The translations under genes were made by a program, and so were the position numbers. Shown one piece after another: positions 20,097-28,909 of a stretch of DNA of 64,000 bases. The notes beneath the pieces are model-generated. The model was not told where the DNA came from. It saw only the letters and a list, made by a program, of their open reading frames with translations, and did not search any database. The stretch comes from Massilia yuzhufengensis. Its GTDB lineage: Bacteria; Pseudomonadota; Gammaproteobacteria; Burkholderiales; Burkholderiaceae_D. Every line of letters starts with the position of its first letter. Positions within the stretch are counted from its first letter, which is position 1. The stretch spans positions 1 to 64,000 of the forward strand of contig NZ_FOLD01000016.1 in the NCBI RefSeq assembly GCF_900112225.1. Direction: 5' to 3'.

Positions 20097-20406
20097 TTCG
20101 CTGAAGCTCTGCGTTACACGACGGGCCACGGGCGGCGGGAGCTGCCGGTGGCCCGTTTGTTTTTGTGGGTGGTGTAGCAGGTGGCGTTGTTCAATTTCGT
20201 CGAGACGACACGCACCTCCACCACGTCGTTCCCGCGCAGGCGGGAACCCAATTTTTTGTATTGGATCGCGAGCGTTATTGTGGGCGGTGCAAGGACAAGA
20301 TCGGGGTATGCGACGGACTTAGGTTCCCGCCTGCGCGGGAAGTCGTAGGCGCCAGTGGCGCGTACGACGGTCTATAAGCTAGCTAAGCAATCTGGGAGCG
20401 TCGCAA
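20097..20406. other. Gap between converging genes filled by palindromic repeats
   Basis: A 310-bp gap. Apart from a short inverted repeat near 20125-20160 (CCACGGGC / GCCCGT type) and the repeat block at 20222-20374, no coding sequence is seen. Confidence 0.55.
20222..20374. repeat. REP-like repeat block (family A, extended)
   Basis: One unit GTTCCCGCGCAGGCGGGAAC near 20227-20246, then an inverted unit ending GCCTGCGCGGGAA near 20340, followed by a second hairpin sequence GTCGTAGGCGCCAGTGGCGC that is repeated almost exactly near 59546. The double-hairpin arrangement is BIME-like. Confidence 0.8.
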
Positions 20407-21411
20407 CTACCGGTGCGGCGCCGCCAGCTCCGCCGCAGGTGCAGCCGTCGGCGATGCCGGCATCTTGACCGCGGTCTGGCGGTTGGCCGCCGGCGAGCAG
20501 AAGCGGTTCTTGCCGGCGCGCTTGGCTTCGTACAGGGCGTAGTCGGCGATGCTGATCAGGGCGTCCACCGATTCGGCGTCGTCCGGATAGATGCTGATGC
20601 CGATCGAGGTCGACAGGCGCAGCGTGAGGTCGTTGATGAAATAAGGCTCGGACAGCGCCTCGACCAGCTTGGCCGCCGGTCCCTGCGCATCGGCCAGGCT
20701 GTGGATGTCGCCCAGCACGACCATGAATTCGTCGCCGCCCAGGCGCGCCACGGTGTCTTCCTTGCGCGAGGTGGCCAGCAGGCGCTGCGACACCATTTTC
20801 AGGATGTCGTCGCCGTAGGCGTGGCCGTAGGTGTCGTTGACTGCCTTGAAGCCGTCCAGGTCCAGGTACATGATCGCAGCCTTGGCGTGGCTGCGGTTGG
20901 CGTGCTGGAGGGCGGTTTCGATGCGGTCTTCCAGCAGGCGGCGGTTGGGCAGGCCGGTGAGGGCGTCGTGCAGCGCCAGTTCCTGCTGGGCGCGCGAATA
21001 TTGCGCCAGTTCCTTGTAGAGCAGGCGCACTTCGAGCATGTTGTGGATGCGCTTGTGCACTTCCAGCAGGTCGAAAGGCTTGCTGATGAAGTCGCGCGCA
21101 CCGGCCTCGAGCGCGGCGATCTTGAAGCTGGGCTGGGCCGTGAGGGCCAGCACCGGCAGGTAGCCGCCCTGTTCGATTTCCTTCAGGCCCTTCATGACCT
21201 GGAAGCCATTCAGGCCCGGCATCTGCAGGTCGAGCAGGATGATGTCGTAATTATGCTCGCGGTGCAGCGGGCACACCTGCTCCGGCAGCATGGTCGAGCT
21301 GACGCAGGTGTAGCCTTCCTCGCGCAATATCTCTTCCATGAGTTCGATATTGTCTGGCGAGTCGTCCACCACCAGGATCTTTGCGTTCAAAATGTCTTGT
21401 CTGCTCGGCAT
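20407..21411 (-). CDS. Response regulator diguanylate cyclase (REC-GGDEF)
   Basis: A 334-residue protein. Receiver domain 1-125 with Asp61 in LLDLQMPG and Lys in ISKPFD; linker helix; GGDEF domain with active-site GGDEF at 225-229. An RxxD product-inhibition site (RKED, 216-219) sits five residues upstream, as in PleD, so c-di-GMP feedback is likely. Start at ATG 21411 chosen for the MPSRQDILNAKILVVDD receiver start. Third gene downstream in a same-strand signalling run, 132 bp after the hybrid kinase. Confidence 0.92.
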   Translation of the reverse strand: MPSRQDILNAKILVVDDSPDNIELMEEILREEGYTCVSSTMLPEQVCPLHREHNYDIILLDLQMPGLNGFQVMKGLKEIEQGGYLPVLALTAQPSFKIAALEAGARDFISKPFDLLEVHKRIHNMLEVRLLYKELAQYSRAQQELALHDALTGLPNRRLLEDRIETALQHANRSHAKAAIMYLDLDGFKAVNDTYGHAYGDDILKMVSQRLLATSRKEDTVARLGGDEFMVVLGDIHSLADAQGPAAKLVEALSEPYFINDLTLRLSTSIGISIYPDDAESVDALISIADYALYEAKRAGKNRFCSPAANRQTAVKMPASPTAAPAAELAAPHR

Positions 21412-21543
21412 GCTTTTTTCTCTTCTATGCATTTCGGAAAGTATTCCATTTCCTTTTGGAATGGGTACCTGCCAACTCTTCATAGTCTAGCAAAGCCTAC
21501 AAAAATTTCTTGTAGGACAGCGCCGCGTGTCGCGGTAGGAGCC

Positions 21544-24500
21544 TCAACGACCGTGCCGGCGCACTGCCATGCCGGGCGTAGGACCGGCAACCGAGGCCAC
21601 CGCGGCGATCAATTCCCCTGGTTCAACCGGCTTCGAAATGTGGGTCGAAAAGCCCGCTTCCAGCGCCTTGAGGCGGTCTTCGGGCCGCGCGAACGCCGTC
21701 AGGGCGATGGCCGGCACTTGCCCGCCGGACTCGCGTGGCAGCGCCCGCACCCAGCCGATCAGCTCGAAGCCGTCCGCTTCCGGCATGCCGAGATCGCTGA
21801 TCAGGACGTCCGGGCGCTCGGCGCGCAGCGCGTCGAAGGCTTCCTGCGCGCTGGCCGCGATGCGCACGCGGGCATGGCAGTCGGTCAGGATGCGGGCGAT
21901 CAGCTCGCGCCCGTCGCGCGCATCGTCCACCACCAGCACCGTGAGGCCGTCGAGGTCGCGCACCGCCGGCTCCGCAGGCTCGGGCGCGGCCGCCGGGGCA
22001 GGGGTGCTGCCGGCGCGCGGGGCCGGCGCTTCGGCGCGCGGCAGTTCGATCGTGAAGCTCGCGCCCTGGCCTTCGCCGGCGCTCTCGGCGCGCACCGTGC
22101 CGCCGTGCTGCTCGACCAGGTGCTTGACGATCGACAGCCCGAGACCGAGGCCGCCATGGCGGCGCGTCATGGAGGCGTCTTCCTGGCGGAAGCGTTCGAA
22201 CACGTGGGTGATGAATTCGGGGCGGATGCCGGCGCCGTTGTCGCGCACCGTGATCGCCACCGACTCGCCGCGCGCTTCCACCTCCACCGCCACGCTGCCG
22301 TCGCGCGGCGTGAACTTGATGGCGTTGGAGAGCAGGTTCCAGATCACCTGCTGCAGGCGGCCGGTGTCGCCGGCCACCAGCGCCACCGGGGCGTCCGGTG
22401 CGCCGTAGCGCTTCTCAAGCTGGATGTGCTTGGCGTCGGCGGCCGGGCGAACGGTCTCGATGGCGGCGTCGATGAAGCCGGCCGGGTTGATGGCCTGGAT
22501 GTCGAGCAGTACCTTGCCCGAGGTGATGCGGCTCATGTCGAGCAGATCTTCGATCAGCTGGGCCTGGGCGCGCGCATTGCGCTCGATGGTCTGCAGGCCG
22601 CGCTGCAGGTCGGCGCCGTCGCGGCTGCCGCGGCGCAGCACCTGCGACCAGCCCAGGATGGCCGACAGCGGCGTGCGCAGCTCGTGCGACAGGGTGGCCA
22701 GGAATTCGTCCTTCATTTGGCTGCTGCGCTCGGCCTCGGCGCGCGCTTCGCGCTCGTTCTCGAGCAGCACCTTGCGCTCCTCGGCGGCGCGGCTGGTGGC
22801 CTCGTACAGGCGGGTGTTGTCGACCGCGGTCGCGGCCTGCGAGGCGATCCCCCGCACGATGCGTTCGCTGCGTTCGGTGAAGACGCCCGGTTCCGGGTGG
22901 CCGAAGAACATGGTGCCGAGCAGCTCGCCGGAGCGCGCAGTGACGGGGACCGCCATGTAGCTGCGCACCTGGGCGTTGGCGGCGCCGGCCTGGCCAGCGG
23001 GCAGCCCGAACAGCTGGGTTCCGGCGGCGGGCTCCTGGCTGATGTCGTCGACCCGCACCAGGCCGCCGGCGCGCAGGGCAGGGCCGAACAGCGCGCTGGC
23101 GCGCGGTTCGCCGAAGCTCGCGAACTCGGTCGAGGTGGCGCCCGACAGGGTGTACAGCGAGAACAGGGTGCCGTCCGGCGCGCCCTCGGCCCCGGCCTCC
23201 TGCCCGTAATGCAGGAAGGCGCCGAAGCGGGCCCCGCTCACGCCGGTAGCCGCCTCGGTGGCCGCGCGCAGCAGCGAGCGCAGGTCGCGGGTCGAGGCCA
23301 GGATGCTGCCGGTATTGTTAAGCAGTTCAAGCACATGCGACTCGTCGCGCAGCGCCTGTTCGGCGCGCTTGACCTGGTCGACGTCGGTATTGGTGCCGAA
23401 CCAGCGCACCACCTGGCCTTCGGCGTCGCGCACCGCGCTCACCCGGGTCAGGTACCAGCGGTAGTTGCCGTCGGCTCCGCGCAGCGGGAATTCCATCTCG
23501 AAGGGTTCGCCGTTGCGCAGGGTCTGGCGCCAGTGCGCCTCCACGCTCGGCAGGGTGCTCGGTTCGACCGCGTCCAGCCAGTTCCAGCCGGTGCTTTGTT
23601 CCGGCGTGCGCCCGGTATAGGCGTACCAGCGGTCGTTGAACCAGACGATGCCGCCGTCGGTGCCGGCCATCCAGGCCAGCTGCGGGATGGTGTTGGCCAG
23701 CGCGCGCAGCAGCTCTTCGCTCTGGCGCAGCGTGTCTTCGGCCCCCTTGCGGTTGCTGATGTCCTGCACCACGCCGGTCATCCCGACCAGGACTTCCTCG
23801 CCCTTGCGGTCGGCATAGTCGGGACGCCCGACCAGCGCCACCCAGCGCGGCGCCCCGGATTCGCCGGCGCCCGCGTCGGCGCGCTCGATGCGGCATTCGA
23901 TGTTCAGGTCGGCGCGTGCCTTGAAGGCCTTGAGCACGGCGCGCCGCACCAGCACCCGGTGCTCGGGGACCAGGCGTGCGCGCAGCTCGGGCCAGGTCAG
24001 CGGCGTGTCGGCCGGCAGCCCCAGGATGCCGGCGGCGCGCGCGCCCAGCAGCACCCGGTCGAGCATCGCATCCCAGCGCCAGTCGCCCAGGCGCCCGGCT
24101 GCCAGCGCCACCTGCAGCCGGGTATTGTTCTCGACCAGCGCCTGCTGGTCCTGCTTGCGCCGGGTGATGTCCTGGAAGTACAGGGTCAGGCCGTCCGGCG
24201 ACGGGTGCAGGCGCATCTCGAGCCAGCACTGCAGGCGCACATAATAGAACTCGCGCACCACGGTCTCGCGCTGTTCCATCGCGCGGCGGCAATCCTGGGC
24301 CACCGTGGTGCCGTGCAGGTCTTCGAACTCGTCCCACAGGTTCTTGCCGACCAGGCCCGCACGGTTCTTGTCGAGCGGCGCGATCATGTCGAGCGCGCGC
24401 CCGTTGATATAGGTGATGCGCCAGTCGCGGTCGACCGCGCAGAAGCCGTCGCTGAGACTCTCGAGCATGTTTTCCATGCGCTCGCTGGCGCGGCGCAGCG

Positions 24501-24612
24501 CTTCCTGCGCGCCCATCAGCTCTTCCTCGGCGCGCTGGCGCGCAGCCAGCACGCTCTGGGCATTGCGCAGCGCGGCCGAGCGCATCATCTCGAACTCGTG
24601 TTCGTCGCTCAT
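21544..24612 (-). CDS. PAS/GAF hybrid sensor histidine kinase with receiver
   Basis: A 1022-residue cytosolic protein. N-terminal coiled coil (about 15-45), PAS (about 45-150), PAS/PAC (about 165-290), PAS/PAC (about 300-420; WFNDRWYAYTG), GAF (about 430-610), HisKA (SHELRTPLSAILGW near 650), HATPase_c (about 750-870; DNGAGI, GGLGLGLSIV) and C-terminal receiver (about 895-1010; LISDLGMPEADG). Start ATG 24612 follows GAGGGAAGTGC and overlaps the MetE-like stop by 4 bp (ATGA), so the pair is translationally coupled. The ligand of the PAS/GAF sensors is unknown. Confidence 0.9.
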   Translation of the reverse strand: MSDEHEFEMMRSAALRNAQSVLAARQRAEEELMGAQEALRRASERMENMLESLSDGFCAVDRDWRITYINGRALDMIAPLDKNRAGLVGKNLWDEFEDLHGTTVAQDCRRAMEQRETVVREFYYVRLQCWLEMRLHPSPDGLTLYFQDITRRKQDQQALVENNTRLQVALAAGRLGDWRWDAMLDRVLLGARAAGILGLPADTPLTWPELRARLVPEHRVLVRRAVLKAFKARADLNIECRIERADAGAGESGAPRWVALVGRPDYADRKGEEVLVGMTGVVQDISNRKGAEDTLRQSEELLRALANTIPQLAWMAGTDGGIVWFNDRWYAYTGRTPEQSTGWNWLDAVEPSTLPSVEAHWRQTLRNGEPFEMEFPLRGADGNYRWYLTRVSAVRDAEGQVVRWFGTNTDVDQVKRAEQALRDESHVLELLNNTGSILASTRDLRSLLRAATEAATGVSGARFGAFLHYGQEAGAEGAPDGTLFSLYTLSGATSTEFASFGEPRASALFGPALRAGGLVRVDDISQEPAAGTQLFGLPAGQAGAANAQVRSYMAVPVTARSGELLGTMFFGHPEPGVFTERSERIVRGIASQAATAVDNTRLYEATSRAAEERKVLLENEREARAEAERSSQMKDEFLATLSHELRTPLSAILGWSQVLRRGSRDGADLQRGLQTIERNARAQAQLIEDLLDMSRITSGKVLLDIQAINPAGFIDAAIETVRPAADAKHIQLEKRYGAPDAPVALVAGDTGRLQQVIWNLLSNAIKFTPRDGSVAVEVEARGESVAITVRDNGAGIRPEFITHVFERFRQEDASMTRRHGGLGLGLSIVKHLVEQHGGTVRAESAGEGQGASFTIELPRAEAPAPRAGSTPAPAAAPEPAEPAVRDLDGLTVLVVDDARDGRELIARILTDCHARVRIAASAQEAFDALRAERPDVLISDLGMPEADGFELIGWVRALPRESGGQVPAIALTAFARPEDRLKALEAGFSTHISKPVEPGELIAAVASVAGPTPGMAVRRHGR

Positions 24613-25688
24613 GCACTTCCCTCGAGGATGGCGGCGGCGAGGCGGGTGCCTTCGACCCGGGCGCGCACCTTGGCGAATGCGGTGGCCCGGCTCAGGCTGT
24701 CGTCGTCGAAAAACGGCGCGAAGCCGGTGTCGTCGGTGGTGCCGAGGCGATGCGGCGCCAGGTAGCGCGCTGCCAGCAGCACGCGGTCGCGCACTTCCTC
24801 GGCCGTTTCGACCGCCGGATTGGCCGGGTCGGTGACGCCGGCGAACACGCACTGGTCGGGGCGCGCGTAGTCGCGCGCGATGCGCAGCACGCGTTCGGGG
24901 TCGGGCTGGCCGGCCACCGCGATGTAGAAGCTGCCGGCGCGGATCTCGAACAGGGCCGGCAGCAGCTCGGCGTAGTCGATGCCGGCGTCCGCGGCGCCGA
25001 GCACGTTGGCGGTGCGGATCCCGGCGGGCGAGACGTGCAGGCCGATCAGGGCGCGTTCGGCGCTTGAAAAGCGGTCGAGGGCCATATTGTTCAGGTGGAC
25101 GAAGCTGGCCAGCAGCGCGCCGCTCGGGTCGAGCCGCATGGCCAGCGGGCCTTCGGCGAAATCGACCTGCACCTTGTGCGCGCCGGCTTCGAGGCAGCGG
25201 CGGATCTCGGTTTCGTGTTCGCGCACGAGGTCTTCGAGGAACTGCTCGCGCGGGTAACCGGCGATGCCGTCGTGCGGGTAGAGCAGCGACAGGGCCGACG
25301 GCGAAATGATGGCCTGCTTGACCGGCCGCGTGGCGTGCCGGCGCGCGGCGCGCAGGTACTGGTCGGCATAGCAGCCGTAGCGGAACGGGCCGTGCGTCAG
25401 GCGCGGCATGCGGTGATGCAGGCCGCCGGCATTGTTGGACACGGGGATCCGGAAGCCGTCCGGCGCCGTATTGGCCGCGCCCTGGACCGGGTAGCTCCAG
25501 AAATTCTGCAGCTTGCCCTGTTCGCCGTCGCCGATCACCGGTGAACCGGTGGCCTCGAACTCGGCCACGGTGGCGCGCACCGCCGCATCGAGCAGGGGCG
25601 CGAGCTCGCCGGCCGCGGCGCCGGCGCGGATGGCGGCGACCAGCTCGGGCGGGCGGGGAATGCTGCCGATCGGTTCAGTCGGGATCAT
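24609..25688 (-). CDS. MetE C-terminal-like (UROD/MetE fold) protein lacking zinc cysteines
   Basis: A 359-residue stand-alone homologue of the cobalamin-independent methionine synthase catalytic domain (SIPRP at the N-terminus, DGEQGKLQNFW, VDFAEGPLA, LGTTDD and AFAKVRARVEGT at the C-terminus). In the family as I recall it, zinc is held by His-x-Cys, a Glu and a distal Cys (TTDDCGF). Here these positions read His218-x-Ser220 and Thr321 (TTDDTGF), so both Cys ligands are missing, although Glu241 could remain. Methionine synthesis is therefore doubtful. The stop overlaps the hybrid kinase start, implying a signalling-linked role. Confidence 0.75.
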   Translation of the reverse strand: MIPTEPIGSIPRPPELVAAIRAGAAAGELAPLLDAAVRATVAEFEATGSPVIGDGEQGKLQNFWSYPVQGAANTAPDGFRIPVSNNAGGLHHRMPRLTHGPFRYGCYADQYLRAARRHATRPVKQAIISPSALSLLYPHDGIAGYPREQFLEDLVREHETEIRRCLEAGAHKVQVDFAEGPLAMRLDPSGALLASFVHLNNMALDRFSSAERALIGLHVSPAGIRTANVLGAADAGIDYAELLPALFEIRAGSFYIAVAGQPDPERVLRIARDYARPDQCVFAGVTDPANPAVETAEEVRDRVLLAARYLAPHRLGTTDDTGFAPFFDDDSLSRATAFAKVRARVEGTRLAAAILEGSA

Positions 25689-25800
25689 CGGTGCTGGCCA
25701 GGTGTGGGAGCGTGGGGGCCCGGCTGCGCAGGGAATGGCGCGGCAGGGCCCGATTCAGGCCATTGTAGCCCAGCCGCCGCGCGGCGCGGGCGCGCCAGGC

Positions 25801-26643
25801 TCACCGGCCATGCGCCGGCAGGCGCGCCACCTTCGCCAGCGCGTCCTGGAGCTGGTCGAGCTCATAGGGCTTCTGGAGCGACAGGTAGGGGAATTCGAGA
25901 TGGCGCAGCAGCGAATCGCCATAGCCCGACGCGAAGATGACTTTCAGCGCCGGGTCGTCGGTGACGGCCTTGCGCGCCAGGTCGACGCCCGACATGCCGG
26001 GCAGGCTGACATCCGAGAACAGCACCTGGTAGCGCTGGCGCCCGAGCAGGTCGAGCGCATCGTTCGGGTGGGCCACGCCGTCGGCTTCGTGGCCGAAGGC
26101 CTTGAGCATTTCGCACACCAGGTACTGGGAATCGAGGTTGTCCTCGACCACCAGGATGCGCAGGCCGGCGTCGTCCGCTTCCGGTTCGGCCGCCGCCGGG
26201 GCTGCCACGGGCGGCGCCAGCAGGATGTGCACGCCGGCCACGGCGCCTTCCAGGCCTGTCACCGGGGTCAGGTGCAGGTCGAAGCGGTGTCCGCGCGGGC
26301 CGTCGGCATGGCGGAACGACAGGTCGACGCCGGCCACCCGCCCGGGTTGTCCCGACCAGGCCGCCTGCATGGCCGCCCCGGCGCCCGACAGCGGCGGCGG
26401 CAGCACCGAAGGCACCGAGCCGCCCGGCACGCGGCCGCAGCCGAGGCCGGCCAGCGCGGCGTAGGCTTCATTGAAGACGAGGATGGTTTCGCGTCCCCAG
26501 ACCAGCAGCCCCGGCAGGGGCGCGTTGAGCAGGAGGTCGGCGGCCACCCGCAGCGGGGCTGGCCAGCGGGCGCTGTCGCCCAGGGCGCTGGCGGACCAGT
26601 CATAGGAAGCGGCGCTGCGCGGGGACGGGTCGTGGTCAGGCAT
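25801..26643 (-). CDS. PAS-like/receiver fusion protein
   Basis: A 280-residue protein. N-terminal PAS-like domain (about 20-150; LLVWGRETILVFNEAYAALAG) joined by an Ala/Pro-rich linker to a receiver (about 165-275) with acidic pair VVEDN, phospho-acceptor Asp in LFSDVSLPG, and Lys in LQKPYE. No output domain and no kinase core. Start ATG 26643 chosen for a compact PAS start; longer reading frames lack a Shine-Dalgarno. It is 112 bp upstream of the MetE-like gene on the same strand. Confidence 0.75.
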   Translation of the reverse strand: MPDHDPSPRSAASYDWSASALGDSARWPAPLRVAADLLLNAPLPGLLVWGRETILVFNEAYAALAGLGCGRVPGGSVPSVLPPPLSGAGAAMQAAWSGQPGRVAGVDLSFRHADGPRGHRFDLHLTPVTGLEGAVAGVHILLAPPVAAPAAAEPEADDAGLRILVVEDNLDSQYLVCEMLKAFGHEADGVAHPNDALDLLGRQRYQVLFSDVSLPGMSGVDLARKAVTDDPALKVIFASGYGDSLLRHLEFPYLSLQKPYELDQLQDALAKVARLPAHGR

Positions 26644-26723
26644 GTGTGTTGTGTTGTATGAACGAAAACATGGCGGCCATGCTACACCAAATGCGGGGCG
26701 ACTGGCGTCATCATCCGTGCGCC

Positions 26724-26755
26724 CAAAAAAAAGCCCGCTTCGTGAGAAGCGGGCT
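26724..26755 (-). terminator. Intrinsic terminator, minus strand
   Basis: AGCCCGCTTC / GAAGCGGGCT stem (26732-26741 with 26746-26755), loop GTGA, followed on the minus strand by eight T. It sits upstream of, and in the same direction as, the PAS-REC gene, with no annotated minus-strand gene ending before it. Confidence 0.85.
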
Positions 26756-26816
26756 AAATCTATTTCCTTGGAGGAGATAGAGGAGACAGGAGGGATGATG
26801 GTGCAGCGCGGAAAAT
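26724..26816 (-). ncRNA. Putative small RNA or attenuated leader with anti-SD motif
   Basis: Read on the minus strand, a promoter-like pair (26823-26850) would start a transcript near 26816 that runs through the pyrimidine-rich stretch CCCTCCTGTCTCCTC and CTCCTCC, then ends at a 10-bp GC-rich hairpin plus T8 at 26755-26725. The total is about 92 nt. Repeated CUCC motifs complementary to Shine-Dalgarno sequences and a 3' Rho-independent terminator are hallmarks of trans-acting bacterial sRNAs. Alternatively it is a premature terminator in the leader of the PAS-REC gene, whose ATG lies about 80 nt further on. No conserved family can be named from sequence alone. Confidence 0.45.
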
Positions 26817-26941
26817 TCGTCCAATTTATATTTCCAATGACCGCCATCAAGGAAATTGATAAGTCAATATCGCCATGCCCACCCGTGGCATCGGCGCGAC
26901 GCCGTGGACCAATGAATCGTGCGCTCTTGGTGCACGAGTGA
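26795..26941 (+). CDS. Possible 48-aa small ORF upstream of the TonB receptor
   Basis: ATG 26795 (second ATG 26798) follows several GGAG/GAGG repeats (GGAGGAGATAGAGGAGACAG), which look like strong ribosome sites. The product MMVQRGKFVQFIFPMTAIKE... ends 12 bp before the receptor start. It has no recognised domain. The strong purine-rich tract may instead be the template side of the antisense pyrimidine-rich RNA, so coding is uncertain. Confidence 0.25.
   Translation: MMVQRGKFVQFIFPMTAIKEIDKSISPCPPVASARRRGPMNRALLVHE
26823..26850 (-). promoter_or_regulatory. Candidate sigma-70 promoter, minus strand
   Basis: TTGATG (complement of 26845-26850) and TAAATT (complement of 26823-26828), spacer 16 bp. 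It points towards the putative small RNA and the PAS-REC gene. Confidence 0.4.
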
Positions 26942-26953
26942 AAATGTTCTACG

Positions 26954-28903
26954 ATGGCAACTATGTTAAAACCTTCCGAGCTTGCTTGCGCCTGTGCGGC
27001 ACTGTTTCTGCTGCACACGGGCAGCGGACATGCGGCCATGCAGGACGACGTTCAGGGCGGCTCGGCAGGCGAACCACAGCTGGCGGACTACTCGCTCGAG
27101 CAGCTGTCCGACATCGTCGTCACCTCGGTCTCGCGCCAGCAGGGGCGCCTGAGCAGCGCACCGGCTTCCCTGTATGTGATCAGCGGCGCCGAGATCGCCC
27201 GTTCCGGCGCCACCACCGTCCCGGAAGCGTTGCGCCTGGCGCCGAACCTGCAGGTGGCCTTCACCGGCGCCCAGGAATATGCGGTCAGCGCGCGCGGCTT
27301 TTCCTCGCCGCTGGCCAACAAGCTGCTGGTGCTGGTCGATGGCCGCAGCGTCTACTCGCCGCTGTACTCCGGCGTGTTCTGGGAGGCCCAGGACGTGGTC
27401 ATGGCCGACATCGAGCGCATCGAGGTGATCAGCGGGCCGGGCGGCACCATCTGGGGAACCAACGCCGTCAATGGCGTCATCAATATCATCACCCGCAGCG
27501 CCGCGGACACGCAGGGCGGGCTGGCCGTGGTCCACGCCGGCAACCGCTATGCCGGCGCCACGGTCCGCTACGGCAAGCGGCTGGCCAACGGCGCCTTTGT
27601 CCGGGTCTACGGCAAGCGCGACGAAGCCGGCGCCGCGGCGGACGACAGCGGCGGCCATGGCGGCGGCGTGGGCCGGCGCCAGGCCGGTTTCCGGCTCGAC
27701 TGGGAAGGGGCCGGACGCACCCTCAGCGTCCACGGCGACATGCACGCAGGGGCGCTGCGGGCGTCGAGCGAAGCGCGCACCAGCTTCTCCGGCGCCAACC
27801 TGGGCGCCCGCTTCGACGCCGACCTGGCCGGCGATGCCCAACTGCGGCTACAGGTCTACGTCGACCAGGGCGAGCGCGAGCAGCGCGGCGCCGGCCGCTA
27901 CCAGCTCGATACCTTCGATGTCGAGGCGCAGTACGGCTGGCGGGTGGGCGAGCGCCACGCCTTGACCTGGGGCGGCGGCTACCGCCATGCGCGCGACCGC
28001 TTCGACAATGGCCCGGTCCTGCAATTCGTCCCGGCCCAGCGCCGCCTGCGCTGGGCCAACCTGTTCGCGCAGGACGAGATCAGCCTGGCGCCGGCACTGC
28101 GTGCGACAGCCGGGCTGCGCCTGGAGCACAATGACTATACCGGCACGGAAGTGCTGCCCAGCCTGCGCCTGGCATGGGACACCGCACCCGGCGCCATGCT
28201 GTGGGCGGCGGCCTCGCGCACGGTGCGGGCGCCGGCCCGGATCGACCGCGACATGCTGCTGCTCAATCCAGTCTATGGCACGGGCGAGGGCGGCATGCGC
28301 TACCTGGTGGCGGGCGGGCCCGACATGCAGTCCGAGACCGCGCGCGTGCTGGAACTGGGGTATCGCGCCCAGCCCACCACCGCGCTGTCGTACGCGGCGA
28401 CGCTGTTCTACAGCGACTATGCGCGCCTGCGCACCCTGGAACTGCAGGCCGGCGGGGCGGTGTTCCGCAACCTGGGACATGGCCGCGCGCGCGGCCTGGA
28501 GCTGTGGGGCAGCTTGCAGGCCGCGCGCGGCTGGCGGCTCTCGGCCGGTGCTGTGTGGCAGGACATCGGTACCGGCGCCGCAGCGAGCAGCACCGACGCC
28601 TCGGCGCGCACGGGCCAGGCGACCAACGACCCGCGCAGCTACTGGACGCTGCGCTCCTCGCACGACCTGGGCCCCGGCCTGGTGGCCGACCTGCTGCTGC
28701 GCCGCGTCGCGCACCTGCCGCAGCCGGCGGTGCCGGGCTATCATGAACTCGATGCACGGATCGCGTGGCAGGCGCGTCCCGGCGTCGAACTGGCCCTCGC
28801 GGGCCGAAATTTACTGCACGCGCGCCATCCCGAATTCGGGGCGGCGGGCCTGCGCCAACTTGCCGAACGCAGTGTGTTCGCCAGCGCTTCGCTGCGTTTC
28901 TGA
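26954..28903 (+). CDS. TonB-dependent outer-membrane receptor
   Basis: A 649-residue protein, with a signal peptide (about 1-26, HTGSGHA), a TonB-box-like segment (DIVVTSVS), a plug domain (about 50-170; PEALRLAPNLQV, IERIEVISGPGGTIWG) and a 22-strand barrel ending in an aromatic (ASLRF). It imports an unidentified substrate. It lies 6 bp upstream of a YfiR-like gene and a CHASE/HAMP hybrid kinase, a recurrent trio in this bacterial group as I recall. Start ATG 26954 or 26963 is not decided. Confidence 0.88.
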   Translation: MATMLKPSELACACAALFLLHTGSGHAAMQDDVQGGSAGEPQLADYSLEQLSDIVVTSVSRQQGRLSSAPASLYVISGAEIARSGATTVPEALRLAPNLQVAFTGAQEYAVSARGFSSPLANKLLVLVDGRSVYSPLYSGVFWEAQDVVMADIERIEVISGPGGTIWGTNAVNGVINIITRSAADTQGGLAVVHAGNRYAGATVRYGKRLANGAFVRVYGKRDEAGAAADDSGGHGGGVGRRQAGFRLDWEGAGRTLSVHGDMHAGALRASSEARTSFSGANLGARFDADLAGDAQLRLQVYVDQGEREQRGAGRYQLDTFDVEAQYGWRVGERHALTWGGGYRHARDRFDNGPVLQFVPAQRRLRWANLFAQDEISLAPALRATAGLRLEHNDYTGTEVLPSLRLAWDTAPGAMLWAAASRTVRAPARIDRDMLLLNPVYGTGEGGMRYLVAGGPDMQSETARVLELGYRAQPTTALSYAATLFYSDYARLRTLELQAGGAVFRNLGHGRARGLELWGSLQAARGWRLSAGAVWQDIGTGAAASSTDASARTGQATNDPRSYWTLRSSHDLGPGLVADLLLRRVAHLPQPAVPGYHELDARIAWQARPGVELALAGRNLLHARHPEFGAAGLRQLAERSVFASASLRF

Positions 28904-28909
28904 AGGTCC

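Larger units (their letters stand above)
26644..26953. other. Divergent control region between two signalling clusters
   Basis: A 310-bp spacer separating the PAS-REC gene and the TonB receptor. It contains a minus-strand promoter-like pair, a purine/pyrimidine-biased stretch, a strong intrinsic terminator and a small plus-strand ORF, each listed separately. Its AT content is higher than the surrounding genes. Confidence 0.6.

Noticed and set aside
20413..24765. A 1450-codon open frame on the plus strand
   Set aside because: It is the antisense shadow of the GGDEF regulator and hybrid kinase; composition is Arg/Ala/Gly/His-rich with no domain, as expected in high-GC DNA.
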